Shown: positions 11,165 through 21,600 of the stretch, in pieces
Numbering within the stretch: position 1 is the stretch's first letter
How the letters are laid out: each line of letters starts with the position of its first letter
DNA from: Ursus arctos
Lineage: Eukaryota > Chordata > Mammalia > Carnivora > Ursidae
Direction of reading: 5' to 3'
Length of the DNA: 64,000 nucleotides
NCBI RefSeq assembly: GCF_023065955.2
Contig: NW_026623100.1
Coordinates: 72,172,727-72,236,726 of the forward strand
Translations under genes and position numbers: made by a program
Notes under the pieces: generated by a model
Database searches by the model: none
What the model was told of the DNA's origin: nothing
Seen by the model: only the letters and a program-made list of their open reading frames with translations

Positions 11165-11750
11165 CACTAATTTAGTAAGTAAATGCATTTTCAGTGATTA
11201 CCTGCTGTGCTCCGTGTTTGGCGCTTTGGGAAGAAAACAGACGTTAAAATAAGGCCCTTAGCTAGGAGGAAATTTCATTCTAATATAGGAGAAAAATCTG
11301 CTATATAGTTGTAATATCAGACAGGATGCTTTTCTGCAGTAAAACGGAGGCTCTAAATAAAGTGTGATCGTGAATTAAAGTGGAGAGATTGGTCGTACGA
11401 TTATGGGAAAGTGATATTGAACAGATGTTCAAAGAAGGTCAGGTTTTGATAAGTAGAGATTTGAAGGAGAATATTACAAACGGGGGGAAATCAAGGCATG
11501 AGTAAAGGTTTAGGTGAGAATTACCATAATCAGGGTAAGAAGTTTGGTGTTAACCTTAAAGGCAATTGGGAGCCATAGAATGTTTTTGCAGCAACACTGT
11601 AGGAGAATTAATCTTTTAAGAAAGTTTAGGGTAAATTGGGGAGGGAAGAAGACTGGAAGCGTGGGAACAAATATGGGAGACCCATTCAACCGTAGGGTTG
11701 GTGGGAAGATGGAAAGAAAACAGGATCAGAGGCATGGATAAAGGACTGAT
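11165..11750 (-). mobile_element. L2 LINE 3' region, antisense
   Basis: Reads as the reverse of the L2 3' end: 'tgctgtgctccgtgtttggc', then 'ttgggagccatagaatg' and 'gtgggaacaaatatgggaga'. Strongly diverged; no reverse-transcriptase reading frame remains. Confidence 0.55.
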
Positions 11751-13049
11751 GGACATGTCCAGTCCAAGCAGGCACCTGAACACAAACATGTTTCTCTCCA
11801 CCTTCTAGATTTCCCCCAGAGTAAAAGACATGGATAATCCAGTAAGAACAAAGAAAACTGGAGAGACAACAAATCTGCTAATAAAATGGTGAAAACTAGC
11901 TGCCTATAAAAATGGCCATTCTCCATTTGTAGTTATCACCACTTAAAATCTCTAGTCGTTAGAAGAGACTTACCAACATGAAAAAAATAAGATTGAGATA
12001 AATGGGGAAAATAACTGATTCCGTAAAAATAAAGATAATTTAAGATATTTAAAAAACCTGCTTTAAATAGTATTCTCGGAGAAATTCAAGAAGGATTTAC
12101 AAGATGATATAAAATTTAAACAGAGAGCAAGAACGAACTCTTGGGTATTAAACGTAAAGTCAAGGTAAACTCCCAGAAAATAGAGCAAAAAGAAAAAACT
12201 TAAAAAATGAGAAAAAATTTAGAGAGCTAAATCTCACTCAGTTTAGGAGATTATAATCAGGCAGGGTTTAATCAGGGAAGCGGAGCTACCAGGACTGATG
12301 GGATAAGAGATTTGTTGTAGATATGAAATCTCACGCAGTTGTGTGAGGAGCTGGGGAAGTTCGGGTCCAGGAGGTGAGAGCAGTCACCGAGAACTCAGGC
12401 TAAGAAGGCAACCAGGCTCGGCTGCCCAGTGGGACTGCAAATGGAAGGCTCCTGGAGGGTTCTGTGGTCTACTTCCATCTGTGCAGTTTCCATCTCTGTG
12501 GGTCTGCTGCCACGTGTCTGGTGGAGGGCTTGGGGCTGCAATTTGTCTACACGGTCAACGGTCAGGAGTAAGAGCTGGAGCAGAGAGCAGGTGCAAGATG
12601 GAACCCACTGACCCCTGCATCCTGTCACCACATCTAAGCATGGCAACCTTCAGACAGCAAAGTCTGCAGCTTCACACTGGCCCTCCAGTTCTCACAGAAA
12701 CTCCTGTTTCAGCAAATCGAAACTAGACCCCACAGGGAAAGGGATTCGGAAGTTCCAGCCGAACCAAACTGACACAATACAAACCACCCATATCTGACTA
12801 GTAAAAGTGAAAAAGAAGGAACACAGAAAAAGAGAAAGTTATCACTATCATAAAGGGGGGAAAACGAGATACATGTCTTCAGGTTGAAAGAGTACCACAA
12901 AGGTCAAGCAGGTTGTATTTTTAAAAAGTCCACAGCTAAGCACCTTCATTAAATTTCAAAACACTCATGATAAGCATAAGCTCATATATGCTTCTGGAAA
13001 GAATTAACCACAAGTGAGAACGATTCTCACTAAACATCTTAGCAAATAT
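11751..13049. other. Unclassified sequence, partly repeat-like
   Basis: 11930-12230 is A-rich. 12258-12730 ('cagggtttaatcagggaagc' onward) resembles the start of an old interspersed repeat that I cannot name. The 127-codon plus frame at 12343-12726 lies in it and has no recognisable domain. Confidence 0.35.
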
Positions 13050-13700
13050 ACTGATGGCCTGAAGACAGGAGAGCAATGCCTTCACAGGTCTCAGGGAAAA
13101 TGATTTTGAACCTATGATTCTATATCCCAATCAGAGCAAGCCCCAAGGAGGGTCACTTAGACATGCAAATATCAAACACCCAGTAAGCGCATTTTCAATG
13201 TATCTTCTTGAAGAAGTTATTAGAGGATACTCCCTAACATAATATAATGAAAGTCCAAAAAAGGAGGTAAATGTGGGCTTGAAATGTGTCCCCAATTCAT
13301 GTCTCAAGGAAAAAAATCTGCAGGATGACAGTTTCACAATGAGACTAGAAACTGGTCAGGTCAAATAAAAGTGGGAAGTCAGCAGGTTGCCACAAAGCTA
13401 TCTTCCCAAGAATGGACGCATTCTAAGCAACAGGTAGAATGAATAAAGACATAGATAACTTTAATGGAATAGTGAAGAAGGAATGTTTCTTCTGTTAATA
13501 AAAGAGCTGTTAGGAAACTATTTGAAAAGGAAAACTGGAAAAGTCATTGTATAAACATGAGACAACTAATATTAATAGATTGGGATGACAGTGGACCCAC
13601 TGGACCTGATTATTAGGAACATTCTCTTTTAAATAACAAATGGGCCATAGGGAAGAAAGTATAACCCAGCCCATTATTAGAGTTTACATAGAACAATATT
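13050..13700 (+). mobile_element. Probable old L1 (L1M) 3' UTR fragment
   Basis: 'gggaaaatgattttgaacc' followed by 'attctatatcccaatcag' and 'acttagacatgcaaatatc' matches the order seen in 3' UTRs of old mammalian L1 subfamilies. Boundaries are approximate and divergence is high. Confidence 0.45.
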
Positions 13701-14181
13701 AAGGTAAGAAAATTAGTATTATTATTTATTTTTGTTCTTATTTAGGTATATTATATAAATGTACAATGATAATCAAGGAAAGAAAACAACAACTTAATAA
13801 CTATCAAAGGTTGGGAAAGGAAAGAAGAACAAAAATACACCTGCACTGAATAGCCACTTCTTTCCTAGCAAGGGGTAAATAAACACTTCTTAAATACACT
13901 TCAAGAAATATAGTGTCAACCCCATAGAAAGAGCTCAAGAAATATTTATTAGGTGAATGAATCAGCCAATAAATAGTGGTAGAATTGTATTATCTCAGAT
14001 TAGAGAGAAAATTACCTGAAGGATGAAAATAGAAATCGTTAATAATTCACATATATTCCAGTCCAAGGAAGTAGAACTGAAAATGGAGAGGAGTATGGTT
14101 GCTTTTCATTCTTCGCACTTCTGTGCTATTACATTTTCAACATGTGCACCTATTACTTTAGTGTAAGAAAGAGTAAATGGT
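13701..14181. other. AT-rich sequence with an L2/MIR tail scrap
   Basis: About 13920-13970 has the 'gctcaagaaatatttattagg' plus 'gaatgaatc' pattern of an L2 3' terminus. The rest is unclassified. Confidence 0.4.
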
Positions 14182-14358
14182 GGGGCACCTGGGTGGTTCA
14201 GTCAGTTAAGCGTCAGCCTTTTGATTTAGGCTTAGGTCATGATCCCAGGGTCGTAAGATTGAGCCCCATGTGGTGTAGAGCCTGCTTGGGATTCTCTCTC
14301 TCCCTCTCCCTCTGCCCCTCCTCCCACCCCTCCCACGCTCTCTCTCAAAAAGAAAAAT
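14182..14358 (+). mobile_element. SINEC (tRNA-Lys SINE), older copy
   Basis: Plus-strand head 'ggggcacctgggtggttcag', 'taggtcatgatcccagggtc', and a CT-rich linker with a short A-tail. No convincing target-site duplication and several head substitutions ('ggttca' for 'ggctca'), so it is older than the bear-type copies. Confidence 0.9.
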
Positions 14359-14485
14359 TATTAAATGATGATTATACTGTCATCGTGCAAGAGAATTATT
14401 TGTTTTTTAAGAAACACACACTGCAGTATTTCATAAAAAGACATCATATCTTTAACTTACTCTTCAATGTTTCAGGAAAACATAG

Positions 14486-14487
<2 letters not shown>

Positions 14488-14530
<43 letters not shown>

Positions 14531-14541
14531 CATGTGTGTGT
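14488..14541 (+). repeat. (TG)n microsatellite
   Basis: About 20 uninterrupted TG units, then an interrupted 'tatgcatgtgtgtg' end. Alternating purine-pyrimidine, so capable of Z-DNA. The 133-codon frame that ends here is a repeat artefact. Confidence 0.97.
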
Positions 14542-14900
14542 AGACAGAGATAGAGAGACAAAGGAAACACAAATGTAAGAAAATGTTAACATTTGGGGAA
14601 TCTGGGTAAAGGCAATTATCCAGGAATTCTTTGTGCTATTCTTGTAACTTTTGTGTAAGCCTAAAATTATATGAAAATAAATAATAGTAATAAATGTTTT
14701 AAAAAGATGTTAAGATATGTGAATAGGACATAGGTATTGTAACTTTTTGTTGAAAATATAGTTTAGGAAAATATCTAGCAATTATATACCCTATAGTCTT
14801 TAAATGTAATTCAAAAGTATTAAACCTTAAGTACAACCTTCACTTATGCATAGAGGAAAGGTTTTGAATATCTCTATATATCAATTGCGGTATAGATAGA
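14542..14900. other. AT-rich unique sequence
   Basis: No gene or repeat family recognised between the TG microsatellite and the AT minisatellite. Confidence 0.4.
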
Positions 14901-14910
14901 TATGATAAAA

Positions 14911-14992
14911 TACATGTAATATTATATTATTATATTATATTATTATCATATATTATCATATATTATCATATATTATGTTATTACATGTAATA
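14911..14992. repeat. AT-rich minisatellite
   Basis: Starts and ends with copies of 'tacatgtaatatta'/'ttacatgtaatatt'. Between them are 'ttatattattatattatatt' and at least three tandem 10-bp units 'tattatcata'. Almost pure A/T, with extensive self-complementarity. Confidence 0.85.
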
Positions 14993-15000
14993 TTAAATAC

Positions 15001-15379
15001 AAGTTTACACATTATATGTGTGTGGAAAATGCAAAATATTTCTAAGTGATATCCATATGAACTAAAATCTCAGCAATTCCCTTAGGGAAGGTACAGTATT
15101 TTAATAGCATTTCATTATTACATGGTTCACCTCCCTATGCAAAATGTATCAGGACCCACAAAGTAATTGCAACCCTGTATAGTGTGTACAAAAAGTAAAT
15201 AAATTATTGCAGAAGACCCATAAAAGTCAAAAATTTGAAATGTAATATTTCTTCTCCAAGCAGTTTGAAAGTGGCCATGTGACTTAGATGGGTCAAAGAC
15301 TATATTTATTTTCCTGGGAACAAAAAAGAATGAAATGGGTAGAAGGTAGAGGATTGTAATCTGAAACAAATTATAAAAG
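15001..15379. other. AT-rich unique sequence
   Basis: No gene or repeat family recognised. Confidence 0.4.
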
Positions 15380-15851
15380 AAAATACAGACACAGTGATAA
15401 GTCCTGAAGGAAAAGACAGGGCGAATGCAGATGGTTATGTAGTTTCCTGGTGGCGCTAGGATACAAACTGGTGGGTTGGGAGAAGAGCTGGTTTGGAAAC
15501 GAGAGTGCTAATTCAGTTGGGGACCTGCTGCATTGGGATATCGGGGGATATCCATGTGGAGATACGCAAGAGTCAAGAGAGGGTTGCCTCTGGAGGAACG
15601 TAATTTGGAATCATTCACAAGCAATGTACGGTAGTTACAATTGCCAAAGTCAGGAAGACTGAAGAGGAAGCAGCTAGAGAGAAGAGAGCCGGCTGAGAAC
15701 AGAAGCCCCCCAAAGTGGGGGACAGGAAGAGGAAGAAAGAAGCCAGGAGAGGTGGGAAGCGGTGGAAAACAGCATCATTTCCTTGAGGGCTCAGGAGCAA
15801 AGGAGGAAGCTTTTGCCAACCACTGCAGGGCACTGCATAGAAACAGAGGCC

Positions 15852-16058
15852 TGGCACCTGGGTGGCTCAGTCAGTGAAGCATCTGCCTTTGGCTCAGGTC
15901 ATGATCCTGAGGTCCTGGGATTGAGCCCTGCATCAGGCTCTCTGCTCAGTGGGGAGTCTGCTTCTCCTTCTACCCTTCCCCCCTTCTTGTGTGCTCGCTC
16001 TCTCTCTCTCACTCTCTCTCTCAAATAAATAAAATCTTGGGGGAAAAAAAGGAAAAAA
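15852..16058 (+). mobile_element. SINEC (tRNA-Lys SINE)
   Basis: Head 'ggcacctgggtggctcagtc', 'ggtcatgatcctgaggtc', (TC)n linker at about 15998-16022, then 'aaataaataaaatcttgg' and an impure A-tail. Target duplication not clear. Confidence 0.92.
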
Positions 16059-16101
16059 CACAGATTCTAAGGACAAAGGAAAGACTTGGTTTTGCGGAAT
16101 A

Positions 16102-16121
16102 GAAAAGCTGATCAGCTTTTC
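16102..16121. repeat. 20-bp perfect palindrome
   Basis: 'gaaaagctgatcagcttttc' equals its own reverse complement and is centred on a BclI-like 'tgatca'. It lies in L2-derived sequence just after the SINE tail. No known function. Confidence 0.9.
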
Positions 16122-16221
16122 AGTAAACTGAATAAAAGAGTACAGAGAGAGGCAGCCAGATTACAAATGTTCAGTGAGGAATGAGGGTGAGGGAATGAAG
16201 GCAGTGAGAACTTTTAAGAAT

Positions 16222-17108
16222 GCCAGTGATTCTGCTGGTGGGAATGCAAGCTGGGGCGGCCACTGTGAAAGAATATGAAATGTGCTCAACAACTAAAAAT
16301 GGAGTTACCATATGATCCAGCGATGTCACTGCTAGGTATTTACCTAAAGAATATAAAAACACTAATTCAAAAAGACATCTGTACCCCTATGTTTATTGCA
16401 GCATTGTTTGCAATAGCCGAATGATGGAAGCAGCACAAGTGTCCATCAACTGAGGAATGGATAAAGAAGATGTGGTGAGTGTACACAGTGGAATATTACT
16501 CAGCCATGAAAAACGAAATCTTGCCATTGGCAGCAGCATGATGGAGCTAGAGTGTAATATGCTAAGTGAAATAAGTCAGTCAGAGAAAGAAAATACCATA
16601 TGATTTCACTCATATGTGCAATTTAAGAAACCAAACAAATGAGCAAAGAAAAAAGAGAAAAACAAATAAACAGACTTAAATGCAGAGAACAAACAGATGG
16701 GTACCAGAAGGGAAGTGGGTGGGGGATGGGTGAAAGAGGTGAAGGGAATTAAGAGTACATTTATCGTGAGAAGCACTGAGTCATGTATAGAATTGTTGAA
16801 TCATTATATTATACACCTGAAACTAATATGACACAGTATGTTAACTAAACTTGAGTTTTTAAAATGGCAAAAACAGGGGCGCCTGGGTGGCACAGCAGTT
16901 AAGCGTCTGCCTTCGGCTCAGGGAGTGATCACGGTGTTCCGGGATCGAGTCCCACATCAGGCTCCTCCGCTGGGAGCCTGCTTCTTCCTCTCCCACTCCC
17001 CTGCTGTGTTCCCTCTCTCGCTGGCTGTCTCTTTGTCACATAAATAAATAAAATAAAATCTTTAAAAAAAAATGGCAAAAACATGATAAGGTTAAAAAAA
17101 AAAAAAAA
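16222..17108 (+). mobile_element. L1 3' end (ORF2 tail plus 3' UTR), 5' truncated
   Basis: Starts inside ORF2 ('tggtgggaatgcaagctggg'). It runs through 'tgtttattgcagcattgttt', 'ggaatattactcagccatg' and 'atgatttcactcatatgtgc' into the 3' UTR ('cacctgaaactaatatgaca') and a poly-A at 17093-17108. A bear-type SINE sits in its tail (16876-17068). Frames are broken, so it is a dead copy. Confidence 0.9.
16876..17068 (+). mobile_element. SINEC (tRNA-Lys SINE), bear-type, inside an L1 tail
   Basis: Head 'ggggcgcctgggtggcacag', 'agggagtgatcacggtgttc', 'ctcgctggctgtctctttgt' and (AAAT)n tail. The 15-bp duplication 'aaaatggcaaaaaca' at 16861-16875 and 17069-17083 is exact. Target is the A-rich 3' end of the older L1. 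Confidence 0.96.
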
Positions 17109-17620
17109 GACTAGCAGTTAAAGACAGGAGTAGCGCTGCCCACAGTCGTCTAGACGGAGTATCTGAGTGTGTTGAGTGCAGAACAGGGATTAGAACATGG
17201 GTTTCTGGAACCTTCTTCTCAAAGTAATCCTGCTCCTAACTCCCCTTGGCTGTGGGGCTGATTTCCCACAGTGGCGAAGACAGAGCCCTGGCACGTGCTG
17301 GGATGGCAGGCTTCTTACAGTGTTGCCAAGTCTGCACACAGCTGCAAGTCCTTTCCGAAGGAGTCAGGGGCACGACTCTAAGTAAATCAAATGTTGGTAA
17401 GACATCAAGAATTAGCGACATTCCCAGAAACTATTTTAAGCAATTCTCAATGTATTTATCCAAATGGAAACAATGACTCAGTAAATATGAATAAATATTT
17501 TTACCAAATCTGTTTCTTTTGACCTTTTAATTTGAAGCCTAATTCATTTTGTTTATTTTCCCACTAAAAGCATTTAGCCTTCTTCTGAGAACACTTAGAT
17601 TTGTTATTAAAGTTTTTTGA
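17109..17620. other. Unique non-coding sequence
   Basis: No repeat recognised. A 62-codon plus frame (17197-17385) begins with a hydrophobic, signal-peptide-like stretch, but there is no supporting gene structure. Confidence 0.4.
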
Positions 17621-17825
17621 GGAGCCCCTGGGGGGCTCAGTTGGTTAAGCATCTGCCTTTGGCTCAGGTCATGATCCCAGGATTTTGGGATCAAGCCCCA
17701 CATGGGGCTTCCTGCTCGGCGGGGTGAAGCTTCACCCTCTGCCTCTGCTCCGTCCCTCGCTCATGTTCTCTCTCTCTCCCAAATAAACAAATAAAATCTT
17801 TTTAAAAAAAATAAAAATAAAAATT
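17621..17825 (+). mobile_element. SINEC (tRNA-Lys SINE), older copy
   Basis: Head 'ggagcccctggggggctcag', 'gctcaggtcatgatcccagg', 'ccccacatggggcttcctgc', and tail 'aaataaacaaataaaatc'. The mutated head and absent clean duplication indicate an older insertion. Confidence 0.92.
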
Positions 17826-19370
17826 TTTATTGTATGAAGCAATAAACTGAAACATATCAGTGAAAGGCCTAAAGAAAATGTTATCGTTAGCGTTATATTA
17901 AAGATTGTACATTTTTAAAAACCATTTCCAAATAACTAGAGTTTTCTGATTAGGTTTTGCACTAAGATATATGAGACTGTTAGACAAATGACTTTGAGTC
18001 TTTGGGGCGTACAAGTTGTCAAAAATAATGAAACTGAGACTCGTGCCCAATCTATGCAGAAAGTAATCTCCTGGTATCGCCAAAATCCTGGAGCACTGTT
18101 ATCACCGAAGTCCTCGCAGAGCCACCCCTTTAAGCCAAAGCAGACAAGCTAAGTCAAGATTTCTTTTAAAAAGCTGTGGAATTTAAATCCTGCCCTGGAG
18201 GAAATGACTTGCTCAATTTAGAGGAAAAGAGGGGGAAAAAGGAGAGAGCGAGAGAGAAAGAGAGAGAGAGATTACAAAGAATATAACTGCTAATCTCCAG
18301 GAGAAAATGTCTTATCACACACTTCAAGTTTTACTGTTATTCCTCAAGCAAAACTGCTCCGAGTTCTCTTCCCCTGGTTTTCCTCTCCACATCTGACCCA
18401 GCAGGAAGCATAAACCAAACAACCCCGCCTTCTGACTCTCCTCCTTTCCTGCCCGCGCCTTAGTCCTAAGGAAATAGAAGCAGACCGGAGCGCTATCATT
18501 TCTAGCCTGGAGATGTTTCATTTTTATTCAAATAGTTTAAGCTCCATAAAGCATATGAAGCAACATCTTCAACTTTCAAAGAATATGGCAAGTATATTCT
18601 TTTCTCAGCGTCATTTAATATTTGACAAATTGCTCCTGAATGATTTTGTTACCTAAATATACTCTTTTTTTGTGCGCAGTTTTTATCCATTTGGGTGGAG
18701 TTTTTTAAATCTTCCTGTCACTGTATCGCCTTCAATTCATTTCTTAAAGCTCAGAATTATTACTTTTTTGTTGCTGACAAGATAGGAAATAATTCTTCAA
18801 GACACATTATATTCAAGAACCATGTATTTGTTCCAATGCCCAGGAGTGAGATGCTTTTGAGAAATAGCATACTTAGTGAGAGCGTATTCCAGAAGTAATG
18901 TGGAGCCAGCATTTGGAGCACAGTTGTATGGCTGCCCATATCCCTTAGTCATGTTCATGCCCACCATTAGAGACTCACCTCACGATTCCTGCCTCCGACT
19001 GTGCCTCTCCCACCATCTTTGACCCAATGGATCCTCTCACTTTGGTACCTGCTATGTACTTTTGCAGCTATGCTTACTATACATTAAAATTATTCTGGGA
19101 TTCTATTTAACTCGTCTTGATTGTCCTGGCGTGAAGTACAGTTTGGGGGCTCTTGTGAGCACTCAGCAATCCTTGTGGAAAAAGAAAAGACAGAACAAGG
19201 TAGAAACATCATTTTTCTAATTCTAGCTTTGGCTGCTGTCTCCCTCTAATAGTAAAACAGTACAGGTAAGAGTATAGCAGGGGACAAGAAGCCCTAATAT
19301 TCTCCAAGAGCAGCAAGGCTGAGCACAGTATGGTGGGCTACTCAAATCCACAATGCCTGTTCAACACAGC
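17826..19370. other. Unique sequence with a GA-rich tract
   Basis: Long stretch without recognised repeats. A purine tract spans about 18224-18273 (many 'gagaga' units). No exon with consistent splice signals or known domain was seen. Confidence 0.4.
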
Positions 19371-19742
19371 TGTCTGAGTCCATTCTGGCTGCCATGACAA
19401 ATTGTATCATAGACCCGAAGGCTTATAAACCACAGAAGCCTATTTCTCACAGCTCTGGAGACTGGCAGTTCAAGATAAAGGTGCCACTCTGGTTGGGTTC
19501 TGGTGAGAGCCCCCTTCCTCTGGTTCACAGATGGCCGTCTTCTCCTGGGATCCTCACAGGGTGGAGAGCAGAGACATTCTCTGGAGTCTCTCTCATAAAG
19601 ACACTAATCCTTTTTAGGCACGAGGGCCCCACACTCATGACCTCATTACTTCCCAAAGGCCCCACCTTTTCATACATCATACTGGGGGTTAGGATTTCAA
19701 CATATGAATTCTGGGGGGACTCAGACATTCAGTCCATAACAG
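19371..19742 (-). mobile_element. MLT1-type MaLR LTR, solo
   Basis: Reversed LTR: 'tgtctgagtccattctggct', 'cacagctctggagactggc', 'caagataaaggtgccactc', 'ctcatgacctcattacttcc', 'ggggttaggatttcaacata', ending 'cagtccataacagca'. Non-coding solo LTR. Confidence 0.9.
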
Positions 19743-20879
19743 CAACGATGCGGTGGCACTTCTTGTGAAGAATTTAAGTCAGACAGAGTCATCCAGTGGC
19801 AGGGGGAGGACACCTGCTCAGGCTAAAGTGGCTCTGAAAGGTCTAGGGCGTGGAGTGGGCAAGGGTTGACCTCTCTCCAGGACTTTCGAACCCAAAGTGA
19901 CCCATCTCGAAGCATCATAGTCTCCCCACTGGGCTTGACATCTCAATCAGGGAGTCTAACCAAAAAGAAGGTACTTCTCTTTTTAAAATTCTTAACATGA
20001 TCCTTTCTTACCCAGTTTATTTTGGCAGTTTTACATCTGAAATCAAGTTCTCCTTACTTAACTAAGCAGCACGTCTTCCTTCTTAAGCCTCTTTCCTCAA
20101 GTTCTCTTGAACTAGAAATAGTCTTGTTCTCTGATGCTTTCGGCATTTCATGGGTGCAGCCTCGTTTCTCTACTATTTGTTATTCACTTCCTTTTTTTCT
20201 GGTAGAGTCATCACATTAAACCCACTCTTCCCTTGCATATATTGAGCACCTACCATGTACAGAATCCATAAGAGACAGCCTATGAAGAGGGAACTAAGGG
20301 GCTCCCCAGGGCAGTGATAGCTTTGCAAGTTAAGGCTGTTCTGATAGCATAGGCTTCCAAGCCAGGCATCAGCTAGCCACGTAAAAGGCCAGGGACTGAA
20401 AGGTTAAATGGGTGCACCAGGGCGCTCCTGGCTCAATAGCTCAGCCCGCGATGCAGTCACTACTCTATGAAAGGCAGCATGCTAGGGTTGTGGTATTTCA
20501 GGATTGAGAGCAATATGGATAAATGTAGACACTGCCATGGAGGGTTAAAAAATGAATTGTCTAAGTGCAAAAAGGGGTGACTTAGATTGACAGAGGGTCT
20601 TTAAAGATATTTTTATTTTAAATTGTGAAATATTTCAAATATTGACTGACCACAAGCACAACCTGGGCCAGCAGGATTCTAATGCTGAAAAAACCTGAAA
20701 TCGTTGAGTCATTAGGCAGCAAGAGAAAAAAAAGCAATGCCCAGCTCGAGAGAGGCCATGCTTTCCTGCATCTGTCAGCTCCAGATCCTGCCCCATCCTC
20801 TCGTTCAAGGGAACTTGACATAGGTCCATTGGGGTGCATCTCAAGCACAAAGATCCGAATAGTGAGGGGTCAGTCTGTG
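19743..20879. other. Unique sequence with an L2-like scrap
   Basis: A short 'atattgagcacctaccatgt' at about 20236-20260 looks like an antisense L2 terminus. Nothing else is recognised. Confidence 0.4.
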
Positions 20880-21010
20880 AGACCTGAGAGGGATGCTTGA
20901 AGGAGTTCAGGCTGTTTAATCCAAAGAGGAGGCTCAGGGGACCTGTGACAGCTGTCTCAACAATGAGGGAAGGGCGGTCAGGGGCCCAAACAGAGGTGAC
21001 TTACTCTCAC
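20880..21010 (+). mobile_element. CR1/L3 LINE fossil
   Basis: The plus-strand translation from 20897 begins with 'EFRLFNPKRRLRG', close to the conserved C-terminal block of CR1-family ORF2 (motif of the type LFsLEKRRLRGDLI). The DNA 'agaggaggctcaggggacct' matches the L3/CR1 signature. Only a few dozen codons survive. Predates placental mammals. Confidence 0.55.
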
Positions 21011-21240
21011 AACTCCGAAGGCCCCTGGGGACCAATGATCAAAGTCACGGAGAAGAAACAGGTTTCAGTTCAGTGTAGAGAACTTTCTAACATGAATGTT
21101 GTCCAGCAACGAGTCTGGGGTGTCACAGGAAATAAAAGCCTTATCCCTGGAGGTCAGATGCCAGATGCCACCTCCTGGGAATGAGCAGATTCCAAACTTC
21201 CCCCCAAGATGCTCACAGTCCCAAGGTGTGAGAGATGGGC

Positions 21241-21241
21241 A

Positions 21242-21272
<31 letters not shown>
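21241..21272 (+). repeat. (AAAAC)n simple repeat
   Basis: 'caaaacaaaacaaaaacaaa' type A-rich pentamer/hexamer array. It may be the decayed tail of an older retroposon. Confidence 0.8.
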
Positions 21273-21289
21273 CCCACCACAATGCCATG

Positions 21290-21600
21290 TAATGAGGGCT
21301 CAACAGAGACAGGAGATTTATACAATGCTCTGAAAGATCAGAGAAGAACTCTTCAGAGAGGAAGTGACATCTGACCTGCTACCTGAGGTATGCAGAAAAT
21401 ACAACAGAGGAGTCACTATGTGCAATGACTTAGAAAGCTTACATGAGGCCTGAGGAGTGCACCTGATCTGAAGTACTGAGTGTTTGAACCGGAAGTAGTG
21501 GAGAATGAGGCCACAATTGAGAACCACGCTTAGGAATTTGGAATTGAGCACGTGAGCAAATCCCTGACTACATCCCTATTTTAAGAGTCTCACTTGGGCA
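21290..21600 (-). mobile_element. L2 LINE 3' region, antisense
   Basis: 'gaggaagtgacatctgacct' followed by 'gtgcaatgacttagaaagc' and 'gtggagaatgaggccac' follows the order of the reversed L2 3' end. Diverged. Confidence 0.5.

Larger units (their letters stand above)
15380..16221 (-). mobile_element. L2 LINE fragment, antisense, split by a SINE
   Basis: The left part ('gatatccatgtggagatacg', 'aggaagactgaagaggaagc') and the right part after the SINE ('agagaggcagccagattac', 'ggaatgagggtgagggaatg') fit the reversed L2 3' region in order. SINE at 15852-16058 and L1 at 16222 inserted later. Confidence 0.5.

Noticed and set aside
14142..14543. 133-codon frame ending in a Cys-Val repeat
   Set aside because: It runs through a SINE and the TG microsatellite; the repeat residues are a translation of (TG)n.
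17197..17385. Short frame starting with a signal-peptide-like hydrophobic segment
   Set aside because: Only 62 codons; the rest has no domain or gene structure. Hydrophobic starts of this length occur by chance.
18224..18273. GA-rich tract as the tail of a SINE
   Set aside because: No tRNA-derived head or 'acccaggcgcccc' box is adjacent, so it is treated as a simple purine repeat.
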